Shown here: positions 1 through 7,771 of the stretch, one piece after another
How the letters are laid out: each line of letters opens with the position of its first letter
How positions within the stretch are numbered: the first letter of the stretch is position 1
NCBI GenBank assembly: GCA_028697255.1
Contig: JAQVFM010000003.1
Span: forward strand, 1 to 61,278
Source: Oscillospiraceae bacterium
GTDB taxonomy: Bacteria > Bacillota > Clostridia > Oscillospirales > Acutalibacteraceae
DNA length: 61,278 nucleotides
Direction: 5' to 3'
The notes under the pieces: generated by a model
Seen by the model: the letters and a program-made list of their open reading frames with translations, nothing else
Database searches by the model: none
What the model was told of the DNA's origin: nothing
Position numbers and translations under genes: made by a program

Positions 1-2
1 AA

Positions 3-824
3 GTGATTGAACAGGTTTATGTATCGGACACGCTGAAAAAAGCAGGCGTATCCGAACAGCAAACAAAGCTTGCGCTGTCCGACATAACCTATACAATTGT
101 ATCCGCCGGTAAGATGGATGCAACAGGGTATGCACTTGGCGTAGTCCTAACTTTACTTATGTTCTTTTCAATCTATTATTACGGTTACGGTGTATCAATG
201 TCAGTGGCTTCAGAAAAAACATCCCGCGTGATGGAAACACTTATTGTATCGGCAAAGCCGTCGCGTATTCTTTTGGGCAAATGCTTGGCAATGGGCACAC
301 TGGGTCTTTTACAATTGTCTGTGTTTATTATTGCTGGTGCGTTAGGTTACACTTTTATAGTTCCAAACGACTTTACAATTTCCGGTGTTCCCCTCGCCCT
401 ATCCTCTTTCACACCGATATCGGCTCTTCTCATTCTTGTATATTTCCTGTTAGGATATTCCTTATACGCAATGATAAACTCGGTCTGCGGCTCTACGGTA
501 AGCCGTGTTGAAGATTTACAGTCGGCAATGATGCCATCAGTGCTTATAAGTCTAATTTCATTTTATGCAGCATATATGGTATTGTTTTTACCCGATCAGA
601 CAATTCGCCGTGTAATTAGCTATATACCGTTTACTTCTTCGTTTATAATGCCGTTCAGACTCCTAAACGAAACAGTTGCCGCTTTGGACGTAGTAATTTC
701 AGTTATGCTTCTGCTTGTCGCAATTATAGTGGTCTCCATCGTATCTGTAAGACTGTACTCGGCATCAGTGATGCATTACGGACAACGATTAAAAATCCGC
801 GATTTGTTTCGTCTAAGTAAGTAA
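3..824 (+). CDS. ABC transporter permease, NatB/ABC-2 type (5' truncated)
   Basis: Membrane permease of an ABC exporter of the NatB (sodium efflux) / ABC-2 family. The frame is open to the left edge, so this is only the C-terminal part and the GTG at base 3 is probably not the real start. The protein shows a juxtamembrane segment with SEKTSRVMETLIVSAKP, which resembles the cytosolic loop of ABC-2 permeases just after a membrane helix. Five or six hydrophobic helices follow and the C-terminus is basic. The ATPase partner would lie upstream, outside the window. The substrate cannot be read from the sequence; NatB-like is a family assignment. Confidence 0.8.
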   Translation: MIEQVYVSDTLKKAGVSEQQTKLALSDITYTIVSAGKMDATGYALGVVLTLLMFFSIYYYGYGVSMSVASEKTSRVMETLIVSAKPSRILLGKCLAMGTLGLLQLSVFIIAGALGYTFIVPNDFTISGVPLALSSFTPISALLILVYFLLGYSLYAMINSVCGSTVSRVEDLQSAMMPSVLISLISFYAAYMVLFLPDQTIRRVISYIPFTSSFIMPFRLLNETVAALDVVISVMLLLVAIIVVSIVSVRLYSASVMHYGQRLKIRDLFRLSK

Positions 825-872
825 TCACTTTAAAAATTATTCAGATTATGCTACAATAAGCAAGAACCTTCC

Positions 873-940
873 GCATAAAAATAATATGGCGAACGATAAT
901 GAAAGGCTCTCTTACGAATGTGGGTCTTTCATTTTTATGC
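873..940 (+). promoter_or_regulatory. Nested inverted repeat in the leader of the PII-like/antiporter operon
   Basis: GCATAAAAAT (873-882) pairs perfectly with ATTTTTATGC (931-940). Inside it GAAAG (901-905) pairs with CTTTC (926-930), leaving an 18-nt bulge and a 20-nt loop. It lies 79 bp before the chosen start of the PII-like gene. It is not GC-rich like a terminator and I could not match it to a known riboswitch class. It could be a leader regulatory RNA or a chance AT-rich repeat. Confidence 0.35.
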
Positions 941-1018
941 GCAGGTTTTTATATATTAACATTTTTACATTTATATTATTACGCCCTTCATGCAGGGGTG
1001 GAAAGGAATGGTGGTTTT

Positions 1019-1375
1019 ATGAAGCTGTTTGTTTTAATATTAAACCAAACAGAAAAACTTGATGATCTAATGGTATCCTATGCCAAAGAGGAGATCTGCG
1101 GCGCAACGATACTGGACAGCACCGGAATGGTGCGCGAGCTTTCAGGTTTAAGGTTTCACGAGGAGGAAATACCCTTTTGGGGTTCGGTTCGCAAATTCTT
1201 AAATAATGAAGATCATAAAAAAAGCAAAACCATTTTTACAGTAATTCGTGACGATCAAAAGGATAAGATCATTCGAATTACTGAAGAAGTAGTAGGTGAT
1301 TTCACAAAGCCTGATACAGGGATTATGTTTATCATCCCCCTTGATTTTGCGCGTGGAAAGGGACTTGAAAAATGA
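1019..1375 (+). CDS. PII-like small regulatory protein linked to cation antiporter
   Basis: About 118 residues. The layout fits a PII/GlnB-type fold: MKLFVLILN first strand, GATILDSTGM after the first helix, a variable middle loop, then FTVIRDD and a final GIMFIIPLDFARG strand. The ORF track starts at 899, but GGAAAGGA just ahead of the ATG at 1019 and the poor hydrophobic N-terminal extension favour the later start. Its stop overlaps the antiporter start by 4 nt, so the two are translationally coupled. PII-like proteins paired with membrane transporters usually gate them in response to nucleotides; that role here is inference. No T-loop uridylylation motif is evident. Confidence 0.65.
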   Translation: MKLFVLILNQTEKLDDLMVSYAKEEICGATILDSTGMVRELSGLRFHEEEIPFWGSVRKFLNNEDHKKSKTIFTVIRDDQKDKIIRITEEVVGDFTKPDTGIMFIIPLDFARGKGLEK

Positions 1376-2535
1376 GCATCCTTTTCTACACCGGATTATT
1401 GTTGATTTGCGGACTGTTGTTTGGGCGACTTGCAAAGCTTGTGGGACTTCCAAATGTCACTGGATACCTTATTGCAGGACTTATAATCGGTCCATATGTT
1501 TTGGGCGTAGTCTCTTTTGAGGCAGTCGACAGCATTAACATTGTATCCGAAATGGCACTTGCATTCATTGCGTTATCAATTGGTTCTGAATTTAAATTAT
1601 CATATCTAAAAGAGCTTGGAATAACTCCGTTTATCATCGCACTTGTTCAAGGAGTATTAGCAATCGTATTTGTCACCACTGGGTTAGTTGCCCTTGGTTT
1701 TGATTTTTCAATTTCATTAATGCTCGGAGCCATCGCATCTGCCACTGCCCCTGCCGCTACAGTAATGGTTATAAAGCAGTATCGCGCAAAGGGGCCTGTT
1801 ACGAGAACACTACTTAGCGTAGTTGCAGTTGATGACGCGATTGCGTTGATTGCGTTTGGCTTTGTTGTAACTTATATAAAGACAATGAAAGCGGGCAGCG
1901 ATAATATTGTAATGTCGGTACTCGACCCTTTTATTGAGCTTGGCATATCAGTTTTAATAGGCGTCATTTTCTCACTTGCTCTAACTGCTTTGCTACACTT
2001 TTTCAAAAAAGATTCTAACCGTATATGTGCAATAGTAGGCATACTGTTTGCCGTTTCGGCAGTTGCCGGTTATTTCAGGGCATCATCGTTGCTTGTTTGT
2101 ATGATGCTGGGCGCAATTTTTGTAAATATTTCAAAAGACGCTGTGCCGGTATTCAAAATAACTGACATAGCAACCCCGCCAATATTAATGCTTTTTTTTG
2201 TAATATCCGGTGCAAAGCTTGAGATTTTGCTAATACCTTCTATTGGAATTATCGGCATAATTTATGTAGTAATGCGTGTTGTGGGTAAAGTTTTCGGTAC
2301 ATGGCTTGGTGCGGTAATTACAAAATCACCTGAAACCGTAAAAAAGTATATGGGTTGGACAATGATTCCGCAAGCCGGAGTTGCCATCGGACTTACACTT
2401 GTAGTCGATAAGGTTTTACCGGAATATGCAGGACAAGTGCGGGCAGTTGTACTTTGTGCCACTTTAATTTATGAGTTGGTCGGCCCTGTTGCTACAAAGC
2501 TATCATTGAAAAAAGCCGGTGAAATCAGCGAATAA
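1372..2535 (+). CDS. Cation:proton antiporter, CPA2 family (Na+/H+ or K+/H+ exchanger)
   Basis: A 387-residue integral membrane protein with about 12 hydrophobic segments. It carries the family landmarks GRLAKLVGLPNVTGYLIAGLIIGP near the N-terminus, ATAPAATVMV at about residue 125, and VAVDDAIALIAF at about residue 150, whose Asp is the usual ion-binding residue. It lacks the C-terminal TrkA-N/RCK domain found in KefB/KefC-type members. Sensing may therefore be delegated to the coupled PII-like protein upstream (4-nt overlap). Ion specificity cannot be decided from sequence. It converges on the ABC exporter gene, with a 54-bp gap. Confidence 0.85.
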   Translation: MSILFYTGLLLICGLLFGRLAKLVGLPNVTGYLIAGLIIGPYVLGVVSFEAVDSINIVSEMALAFIALSIGSEFKLSYLKELGITPFIIALVQGVLAIVFVTTGLVALGFDFSISLMLGAIASATAPAATVMVIKQYRAKGPVTRTLLSVVAVDDAIALIAFGFVVTYIKTMKAGSDNIVMSVLDPFIELGISVLIGVIFSLALTALLHFFKKDSNRICAIVGILFAVSAVAGYFRASSLLVCMMLGAIFVNISKDAVPVFKITDIATPPILMLFFVISGAKLEILLIPSIGIIGIIYVVMRVVGKVFGTWLGAVITKSPETVKKYMGWTMIPQAGVAIGLTLVVDKVLPEYAGQVRAVVLCATLIYELVGPVATKLSLKKAGEISE

Positions 2536-2545
2536 GATATTTGTA

Positions 2546-2588
2546 TAATGCTTATTAAATTGACAACGACATTATTCAGTGAGCATTA
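2546..2588. repeat. Short TAATGC...GCATTA inverted-end element between convergent genes
   Basis: The gap between the antiporter and the ABC gene starts with TAATGC and ends with ATTCAGTGAGCATTA. The right end resembles the TTCAGCAGGCATTA end of the longer repeats at 10641-10912 and 19530-19739. It may be an internally deleted copy; at 43 bp this is tentative. Confidence 0.35.
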
Positions 2589-2589
2589 T

Positions 2590-4242
2590 TTATTTTTGAA
2601 TTATCTTGCCGTCGCAAAGCTCGATTATGCTGTCACAAACTGCCAACGCAGCCTGCCGATGGGATACAAAAATACATGTTTTATCAGACATAGCGCGCAA
2701 GTTATTAAGAATTTCTGCCTCTGTTTTTTCATCCAGGGCCGAAGTCGCCTCGTCAAAAAGCAAAATTGGTGCATCGCATAGTATACCCCGTGCGATTGAC
2801 AATCGCTGAATTTGCCCCTCCGAGAGTCCCGTCCCTCGTTCACCGAGCCTTGTTTCCATGCCGTTAGGAAGCTCTTTGATAAAATCTGCAATTCCCGCCG
2901 TCTCAACGGCACGCCAAACTTGGTCGTCTGTGGCATTGGGGCACCCGAACATAATATTCTGTTTTATAGTGCCCGACAGTATCAAATTCCCCTGAGGAAC
3001 ATATGAAAATAACGAACGGGTATGCGCCCCGATTTCAATGTCACCTTGCGAAGTATCGAGAATTATTTTACCTTCACTTGGCTCAAGAAAACCCAAAAGC
3101 ATTTTTAAAAGAGTGCTCTTTCCAATTCCGGAGTGGCCTTTAACAGCAATGAAATTACCCTTTTTTAAATACGCATTGGCATGCGAAAAAATTTGCTCAT
3201 TACCATAATAAAAGGACATATCCTTAATTGCTATACCTCTTATTTTTTGATAATCGCAAACATAAGGCACATCAAAACATTCTTCCTGCGGCAGGTCTTC
3301 AAGCTCTATAAGTCGTTCGGCAGATGCCAGCATATTGTAATATTGTGGAGTCATACCCGACATATTGCGAAAAGGCAATTGAATTTGTTGCACGATTTGC
3401 AAAAAAGCTGTAAGGGCACCAAAAGTAATCATACCGCTTGCCAAACGCCATGCGCCCCATGCAAGCGCAACATAATAGCTGCCGGAAAAAAGCAGAAACA
3501 CTGCGGTGCTTGCCAAACTGCCCAAAGTGTTTCTATGAATTTTCCTTTTAAAATTCAGATTTTGTAGCTCATTTAGCTGTTGCCCCGCCTGATTTTGCGC
3601 GTTAAAAGACTTAACGACAATCCAGTTCTCGATACACTCCTGAATAAATGAACGCATCTTCCCCTGAGTTTCTTGGCACTGCCGATGGATTTTTTTCATT
3701 TTAATACCGTAAAATCGGCTTAAAATGAACACCATCAGCCCCACCATGAGCAATATCACCGTAAACAATACATCCACAATCAGCAGCACTACAATACACG
3801 CAATCAGCCTTGTTATCATAGATAACCAGCGCGGTATCAATGTTATAAGAGCGTTTACAACTACAGTAACATCGCTGGTCATGCGTGTTAAAATGTCCCC
3901 CGAATGATAACTGCTTACCGACTGCCACTTTTTTGTGAATATCCGTGAAAAAAGTCTTTGATTAATTCGTATTTCGGTTTTTCCGAGTACATGTATGTTA
4001 AGACGGCTTTGCACAATACGAAGAACGGCCTGAAGTATTAAAACACCTAACAGCTTAGTGCTTTCTCGCCACATATCGCCCTCGGCGGCGCCGGTGGCGA
4101 TATCAACGACAGTCCGTGAAATTAAAGCAAACCAAATAGTACACAAAGATATAATAATGCCAAGCAGGGTTAGGATTATTATTATTGAAATATCTTTTCC
4201 GGCAGCTTTTAATATCCATTTTTGTGTATTGATATTCTTCAT
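2590..4242 (-). CDS. ABC transporter, fused permease and ATPase (exporter)
   Basis: A 550-residue half-transporter: an N-terminal ABC transmembrane domain (about residues 20-300, six helices) and a C-terminal ATPase. Walker A GHSGIGKST is at 369-377, the Q-loop YVPQ near 415, the signature LSEGQ at 473-477, Walker B ILLFDEAT at 493-500, and the switch SHRQAA near 535. There is no N-terminal C39 peptidase domain, so it would not cleave a leader itself. It is the last gene of the HprK-PqqD-S26-ABC cassette and overlaps the peptidase gene by 4 nt. By analogy with lasso-peptide and PqqD-type clusters it probably exports a modified peptide; the substrate is unknown. Confidence 0.85.
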   Translation of the reverse strand: MKNINTQKWILKAAGKDISIIIILTLLGIIISLCTIWFALISRTVVDIATGAAEGDMWRESTKLLGVLILQAVLRIVQSRLNIHVLGKTEIRINQRLFSRIFTKKWQSVSSYHSGDILTRMTSDVTVVVNALITLIPRWLSMITRLIACIVVLLIVDVLFTVILLMVGLMVFILSRFYGIKMKKIHRQCQETQGKMRSFIQECIENWIVVKSFNAQNQAGQQLNELQNLNFKRKIHRNTLGSLASTAVFLLFSGSYYVALAWGAWRLASGMITFGALTAFLQIVQQIQLPFRNMSGMTPQYYNMLASAERLIELEDLPQEECFDVPYVCDYQKIRGIAIKDMSFYYGNEQIFSHANAYLKKGNFIAVKGHSGIGKSTLLKMLLGFLEPSEGKIILDTSQGDIEIGAHTRSLFSYVPQGNLILSGTIKQNIMFGCPNATDDQVWRAVETAGIADFIKELPNGMETRLGERGTGLSEGQIQRLSIARGILCDAPILLFDEATSALDEKTEAEILNNLRAMSDKTCIFVSHRQAALAVCDSIIELCDGKIIQK

Positions 4243-4718
4243 TGCGCCCTTTTCCCGTCAGATATTTTCTTTACAATGCGATGTGACTTAAGCAAATACG
4301 GGCGAATTCTGCGCAAATGCCACCACAAGCTGACCCAGCACCGATAAACAGCACCGTTGCAATCAATAAACCGTCCTTTTCGATAAAAGCCTTTGGCAAC
4401 TGCGACAATTTGTTCGGGTTTTATACCTTTTTCCAGAACAGTCTGCGCATCGCCCAACATGGTATAAACCCCTTCATTAACCGCAACAATTCGATGCAGG
4501 ACATACTGGCCGTTCTTTCTGATATACAATGGCACATCGCCCTTTTTTAGCTTGCTGGCTTCCGGCTTTTGGAGCACAACCTGGTCGCGGTTGTGCTCTA
4601 AAAGCGGCTGCATACTATTGCCGGTTACAGTTAAAATTACATCCAGACCGTTGTCAAGACAGCCGTTTATTAAAGGCGATATTTCTTCTAAAGAGGTCTT
4701 AACAACTTGTTTTTCCAT
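4239..4718 (-). CDS. S24/S26 family signal-peptidase-like protein
   Basis: A 159-residue protein with a signal peptidase I core: TGNSMQP with the nucleophile Ser35, GDVPLY, YVLHRIV with His75, and MLGDAQ with Asp90. The Ser/His/Asp arrangement is that of the SipW/Sec11 subtype rather than the Ser/Lys dyad of bacterial LepB. No N-terminal membrane anchor is visible; the C-terminal 35 residues are Trp/Arg-rich. Ribosome binding site GGAG precedes the ATG. It sits between the PqqD-like and ABC exporter genes, so it is a plausible maturation peptidase of the cassette. That role is inference; a cytosolic S24-like function is the alternative. Confidence 0.75.
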   Translation of the reverse strand: MEKQVVKTSLEEISPLINGCLDNGLDVILTVTGNSMQPLLEHNRDQVVLQKPEASKLKKGDVPLYIRKNGQYVLHRIVAVNEGVYTMLGDAQTVLEKGIKPEQIVAVAKGFYRKGRFIDCNGAVYRCWVSLWWHLRRIRPYLLKSHRIVKKISDGKRAQ

Positions 4719-4722
4719 ATGA

Positions 4723-4986
4723 TTACTCCATTAAATTGTTTTGATCAAGATTCTCTATAAACTTATCAACGTCATGTGACGCCGTATGCTCGTCCACTTC
4801 AAACTCCTGAAGCAAAGCATCGATTAGTTCCTGACGGTTGCATCCTTTTTCAAGCTTTTTCCAAAGAAATGCGGCAGTGTCATTAAGCTTGATAATGCCT
4901 CGTAAATCTACCGTACGCGATCCCACCGGCACCACAATTGACTCCCCGCCTATTTCGCGCAGCATATACCCGTTTTTGATTTTCAC
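4723..4986 (-). CDS. PqqD-like peptide-carrier protein
   Basis: An 87-residue PqqD-family protein. It shows the typical middle LNDTAAFLWKKLEKG and the C-terminal winged-helix-like QELIDALLQEFEVDEHTASHDVDKFIENL. PqqD domains bind the leader of ribosomally made peptides and present it to modifying enzymes. The start is GTG at 4986, preceded by GGGAGG. The GTGA overlaps the stop of the HprK-like gene, so the two are coupled. No radical SAM, cyclase or transglutaminase gene accompanies it, unlike classical PQQ or lasso clusters. Confidence 0.85.
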   Translation of the reverse strand: MKIKNGYMLREIGGESIVVPVGSRTVDLRGIIKLNDTAAFLWKKLEKGCNRQELIDALLQEFEVDEHTASHDVDKFIENLDQNNLME

Positions 4987-5864
4987 GGCATATTCCTCCC
5001 TATTATTTCTTTATACACAGTCTCAACCGCTTGGCGGCTTATATTACAGCTCAGTCTATATACAGCAACGCTTTTCATAAGCTTTTCCATCGAATCAAGC
5101 AGTCTGACACCAAGTGCCTGGTCACAGGCAGGACGAGCAACGGCGTTTGCCATTTCGTAATATGTGTCGCCAATATTAAGCCGTTCAATACGGTTTTCCT
5201 CCGACCTTTGTAAAAACACAATTGCACTAAGAGGGGCACATATATTGTTGTTAATATCGGTTTTGCCGCTCCATGGTGTACCGTAAAGAAAGGGCTGCCC
5301 GCCCACAAAGCGGACTGCCGGTTTGTCGTCATTAATAATTTCAACGCTATCTGACAAATATTTTCGCCACAAGCCGGCATGTGTGGATTTGCCTGTACCG
5401 GAAACCGCCGAAAATGCAATTCCCTTGTCTTTATATTTAAGAGCCGACGCGTGAAGAACTAAACCGCCTTCAATTGCAAGCCGGTTGGAAAATGCCATTC
5501 CCGTATACATATATTCAAAATCTGTCAATGAAAAGACCGAATGTCTGCGGGTGGAAAGCTGCGAAATTTCAACCATTGAATAATCACTGTCATATATTGT
5601 ACAACTGACAACTTGCTTGTTTTTGTTAACACTATAATAATAAAAGCGACCCTCCGGCGTTTCTGCTAAAGTAAGTGCACGAATTTTTTCGATGGTATTT
5701 CCCTTGGGCAACACCACCTCGTCACTTACGCTGCTTTTTATTGTCATTCGAGGATTTATATGCTCATCGTCCGGCAGCCTGTATGCCTTAAGCCTTTTTT
5801 TAAAAAACTCGCTGTCATGGCAAGTTATATTTATCGGAATTTCCGCCACTTTGATTTGTATCAT
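4983..5864 (-). CDS. HPr kinase-like (HprK-related) kinase
   Basis: A 293-residue protein whose C-terminal half has the HPr kinase/phosphorylase-type P-loop AVSGTGKST (153-161), a preceding conserved LHASAL (137-142), INDDKPA with acidic residues at 179-180, and GTPWSGK (195-201). The N-terminal half is poorly conserved and is not the HprK regulatory domain. Such HprK-related kinases occur in lasso-peptide clusters, where some phosphorylate the precursor's C-terminal Ser. The ribosome binding site GAGGT supports the ATG at 5864. It is the first gene of the cassette, 50 bp after the Rrf2 gene. The target here is unknown. Confidence 0.8.
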   Translation of the reverse strand: MIQIKVAEIPINITCHDSEFFKKRLKAYRLPDDEHINPRMTIKSSVSDEVVLPKGNTIEKIRALTLAETPEGRFYYYSVNKNKQVVSCTIYDSDYSMVEISQLSTRRHSVFSLTDFEYMYTGMAFSNRLAIEGGLVLHASALKYKDKGIAFSAVSGTGKSTHAGLWRKYLSDSVEIINDDKPAVRFVGGQPFLYGTPWSGKTDINNNICAPLSAIVFLQRSEENRIERLNIGDTYYEMANAVARPACDQALGVRLLDSMEKLMKSVAVYRLSCNISRQAVETVYKEIIGRNMP

Positions 5865-5914
5865 CTTAATACCTCATATGTTGAACTACACAGTCGTATG
5901 TCAATGCCGGTAAA

Positions 5915-6340
5915 TTACCGAGAGGCAAGTGTTCCAAAATTTGTTTCATCAAGCTTATTTATTACCATTTGCGTGATTTCATCAAAAACTGTTCGGAAAG
6001 GACAAACCTCTACTGGTAAGCAATTGCAGTCATAATCCCCGTCCATACATCTGCTAAACCGATAAGGTCCCTCGACGGCTTCAATTACCTGCCGCAAAGT
6101 AATTTGATCGGGCTGCCGCGCTATCATATATCCGCCATGTGCCCCTTTATACGATTTAACTAACCCCGCTGCCACAAGCTTGCGCATTATCTTAAGGGTA
6201 AAACGCGGTGAAACCGAAGTTTTATCGGCTATGGTCGCAGCATCAAGCCTTTTGCCTGTCGGCTTTTCGTGGCTTAAATATTCCATGGCAAGACAATGCA
6301 CAATACGCACTGCATAGTCGGACTCAAGATTTATATGCAT
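5915..6340 (-). CDS. Rrf2 family transcriptional regulator
   Basis: A 141-residue Rrf2/IscR-type regulator with an N-terminal winged helix: YAVRIVHCLA, then AATIADKTSVSPRFTLKIMRKLVAAGLVKSYKGAHGGY. Four C-terminal cysteines (C98, C105, C107, C113) suit Fe-S cluster binding as in IscR and NsrR. It lies 50 bp downstream of rpoD and 50 bp upstream of the HprK-like gene, all on the same strand. It may control the peptide cassette or itself. No clear operator was recognised. Redox, iron or nitric-oxide sensing is a family inference. Confidence 0.85.
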   Translation of the reverse strand: MHINLESDYAVRIVHCLAMEYLSHEKPTGKRLDAATIADKTSVSPRFTLKIMRKLVAAGLVKSYKGAHGGYMIARQPDQITLRQVIEAVEGPYRFSRCMDGDYDCNCLPVEVCPFRTVFDEITQMVINKLDETNFGTLASR

Positions 6341-6389
6341 TTTAAAAATTCCTGCCTTTCAATAGAAAAATTTCTTAAAACGAAAAGCA

Positions 6390-7664
6390 TTAGTCAAGAA
6401 AATCCTTAAGCTTTTTGCTCCTGCTCGGATGTCTTAATTTTCGCAATGCTTTTGCCTCAATCTGGCGGATACGCTCACGAGTAACTTCAAACACCTTGCC
6501 CACTTCCTCAAGTGTGCGCGGCCTTCCGTCCTCTAAACCAAAACGCAGTTTCAGCACTTTCTCCTCGCGCGCGGTTAAAGTAGACAACACATCGCCAAGC
6601 TGCTCTTTAAGCAAAATTTGTGATGCTGCATCAGCAGGGGCGGGAGCATCATCATCGGGTATGAAATCGCCAAGATGGCTGTCCTCTTCCTCTCCGATAG
6701 GCGTTTCAAGAGAAACCGGCTCTTGTGCAACGCGCATAATTTCCCGCACTTTTTCAACCGGCATATCAAGTTCGTTCGATATTTCCTCGGCATTTGGTTC
6801 ACGCCCGTTCTTGTGCAAAAGCTGGCTTGAAGCCTTTTTAACTTTATTTATGGTTTCAACCATATGAACAGGAATGCGAATAGTGCGTGCCTGATCGGCG
6901 ATCGAACGTGTTATGGCCTGACGAATCCACCATGTTGCATAAGTGGAAAATTTAAATCCTTTTGTATAATCGAACTTTTCAACAGCCTTAATAAGACCGA
7001 GATTGCCCTCCTGAATCAAATCCAAAAACTGCATTCCCCGACCCACATATCGCTTGGCGATACTGACAACCAGCCGCAGGTTGGCCTCGGATAGGCGTTT
7101 TCTGGCAACCTCGTCACCGTTACTTATACGTATTGCCAATTCAATCTCCTCTTCGGGCGTCAGCAGCGGAACTCGTCCTATCTCTTTAAGATATACCTTA
7201 ACAGGGTCATCAATCGCAATTCCCTCAGAGTTTACCGCAACGTTAAGCTCCTCAGCTTCGGAAGGTGCCTCAAGCTCAAGATCTATATCCGAAAAGGCTT
7301 CGGACTCAAAATCGTCTACGATTTCAATGTTTTGAGACTCGAGCACATCATAAACCTTATCCATTTGTTCGGGATCAAAATCCACATCTTCAAGCGTATC
7401 AAGAATTTCCTGGGTAGTAAGCTTACCCTTGGAGCGACCCTTTTCAAGTAATTCTTTAATCAACGTTTTGGGGTCCTTTTTTTCAGTCTCTCCGTTTTCA
7501 TTCTGATGCGAATTGTCTTTAGATGCGACCCGTTTATTGTTTTGCTTTTCGTCTTCTTGTTCCGATTCGGAAATATCCTTATCAACTTTTTCAATTTCAT
7601 CCAATTCATTCTCGTCCGGAAACTCTTCAAGTAATGACATATTATCAAATTCCTGATTAAACAT
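6390..7664 (-). CDS. rpoD: RNA polymerase principal sigma factor RpoD (SigA)
   Basis: A 424-residue sigma-70 family housekeeping factor. An acidic N-terminus is followed by region 1.1 (about 65-115), region 1.2 ([17 protein letters not shown], 152-168), region 2 with the -10 recognition helix ([15 protein letters not shown], 239-253), region 3, and region 4 with the helix-turn-helix [19 protein letters not shown] (385-403). The ORF track begins 13 codons earlier, but AGAGGAAAAG precedes the ATG at 7664 and the protein then begins normally. It follows dnaG by 107 bp in the conserved macromolecular synthesis operon. Confidence 0.97.
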   Translation of the reverse strand: MFNQEFDNMSLLEEFPDENELDEIEKVDKDISESEQEDEKQNNKRVASKDNSHQNENGETEKKDPKTLIKELLEKGRSKGKLTTQEILDTLEDVDFDPEQMDKVYDVLESQNIEIVDDFESEAFSDIDLELEAPSEAEELNVAVNSEGIAIDDPVKVYLKEIGRVPLLTPEEEIELAIRISNGDEVARKRLSEANLRLVVSIAKRYVGRGMQFLDLIQEGNLGLIKAVEKFDYTKGFKFSTYATWWIRQAITRSIADQARTIRIPVHMVETINKVKKASSQLLHKNGREPNAEEISNELDMPVEKVREIMRVAQEPVSLETPIGEEEDSHLGDFIPDDDAPAPADAASQILLKEQLGDVLSTLTAREEKVLKLRFGLEDGRPRTLEEVGKVFEVTRERIRQIEAKALRKLRHPSRSKKLKDFLD

Positions 7665-7771
7665 TTGCTTTTCCTCTTTCTTAACTGCTTTTATTAATAA
7701 CAATCACAATAAAACTTCACCGCTTAATACTTTACAAAAATGCGAGTGAGTCACATTGTATGCATAATATA

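Noticed and set aside
899-1018. N-terminal extension of the PII-like ORF
   Set aside because: It overlaps an inverted repeat, has no good ribosome binding site, and does not resemble the family; GGAAAGGA supports the ATG at 1019.
2812-3567. Plus-strand ORFs within the ABC exporter gene
   Set aside because: They lie antisense to a gene with all ABC motifs intact; no supporting features.
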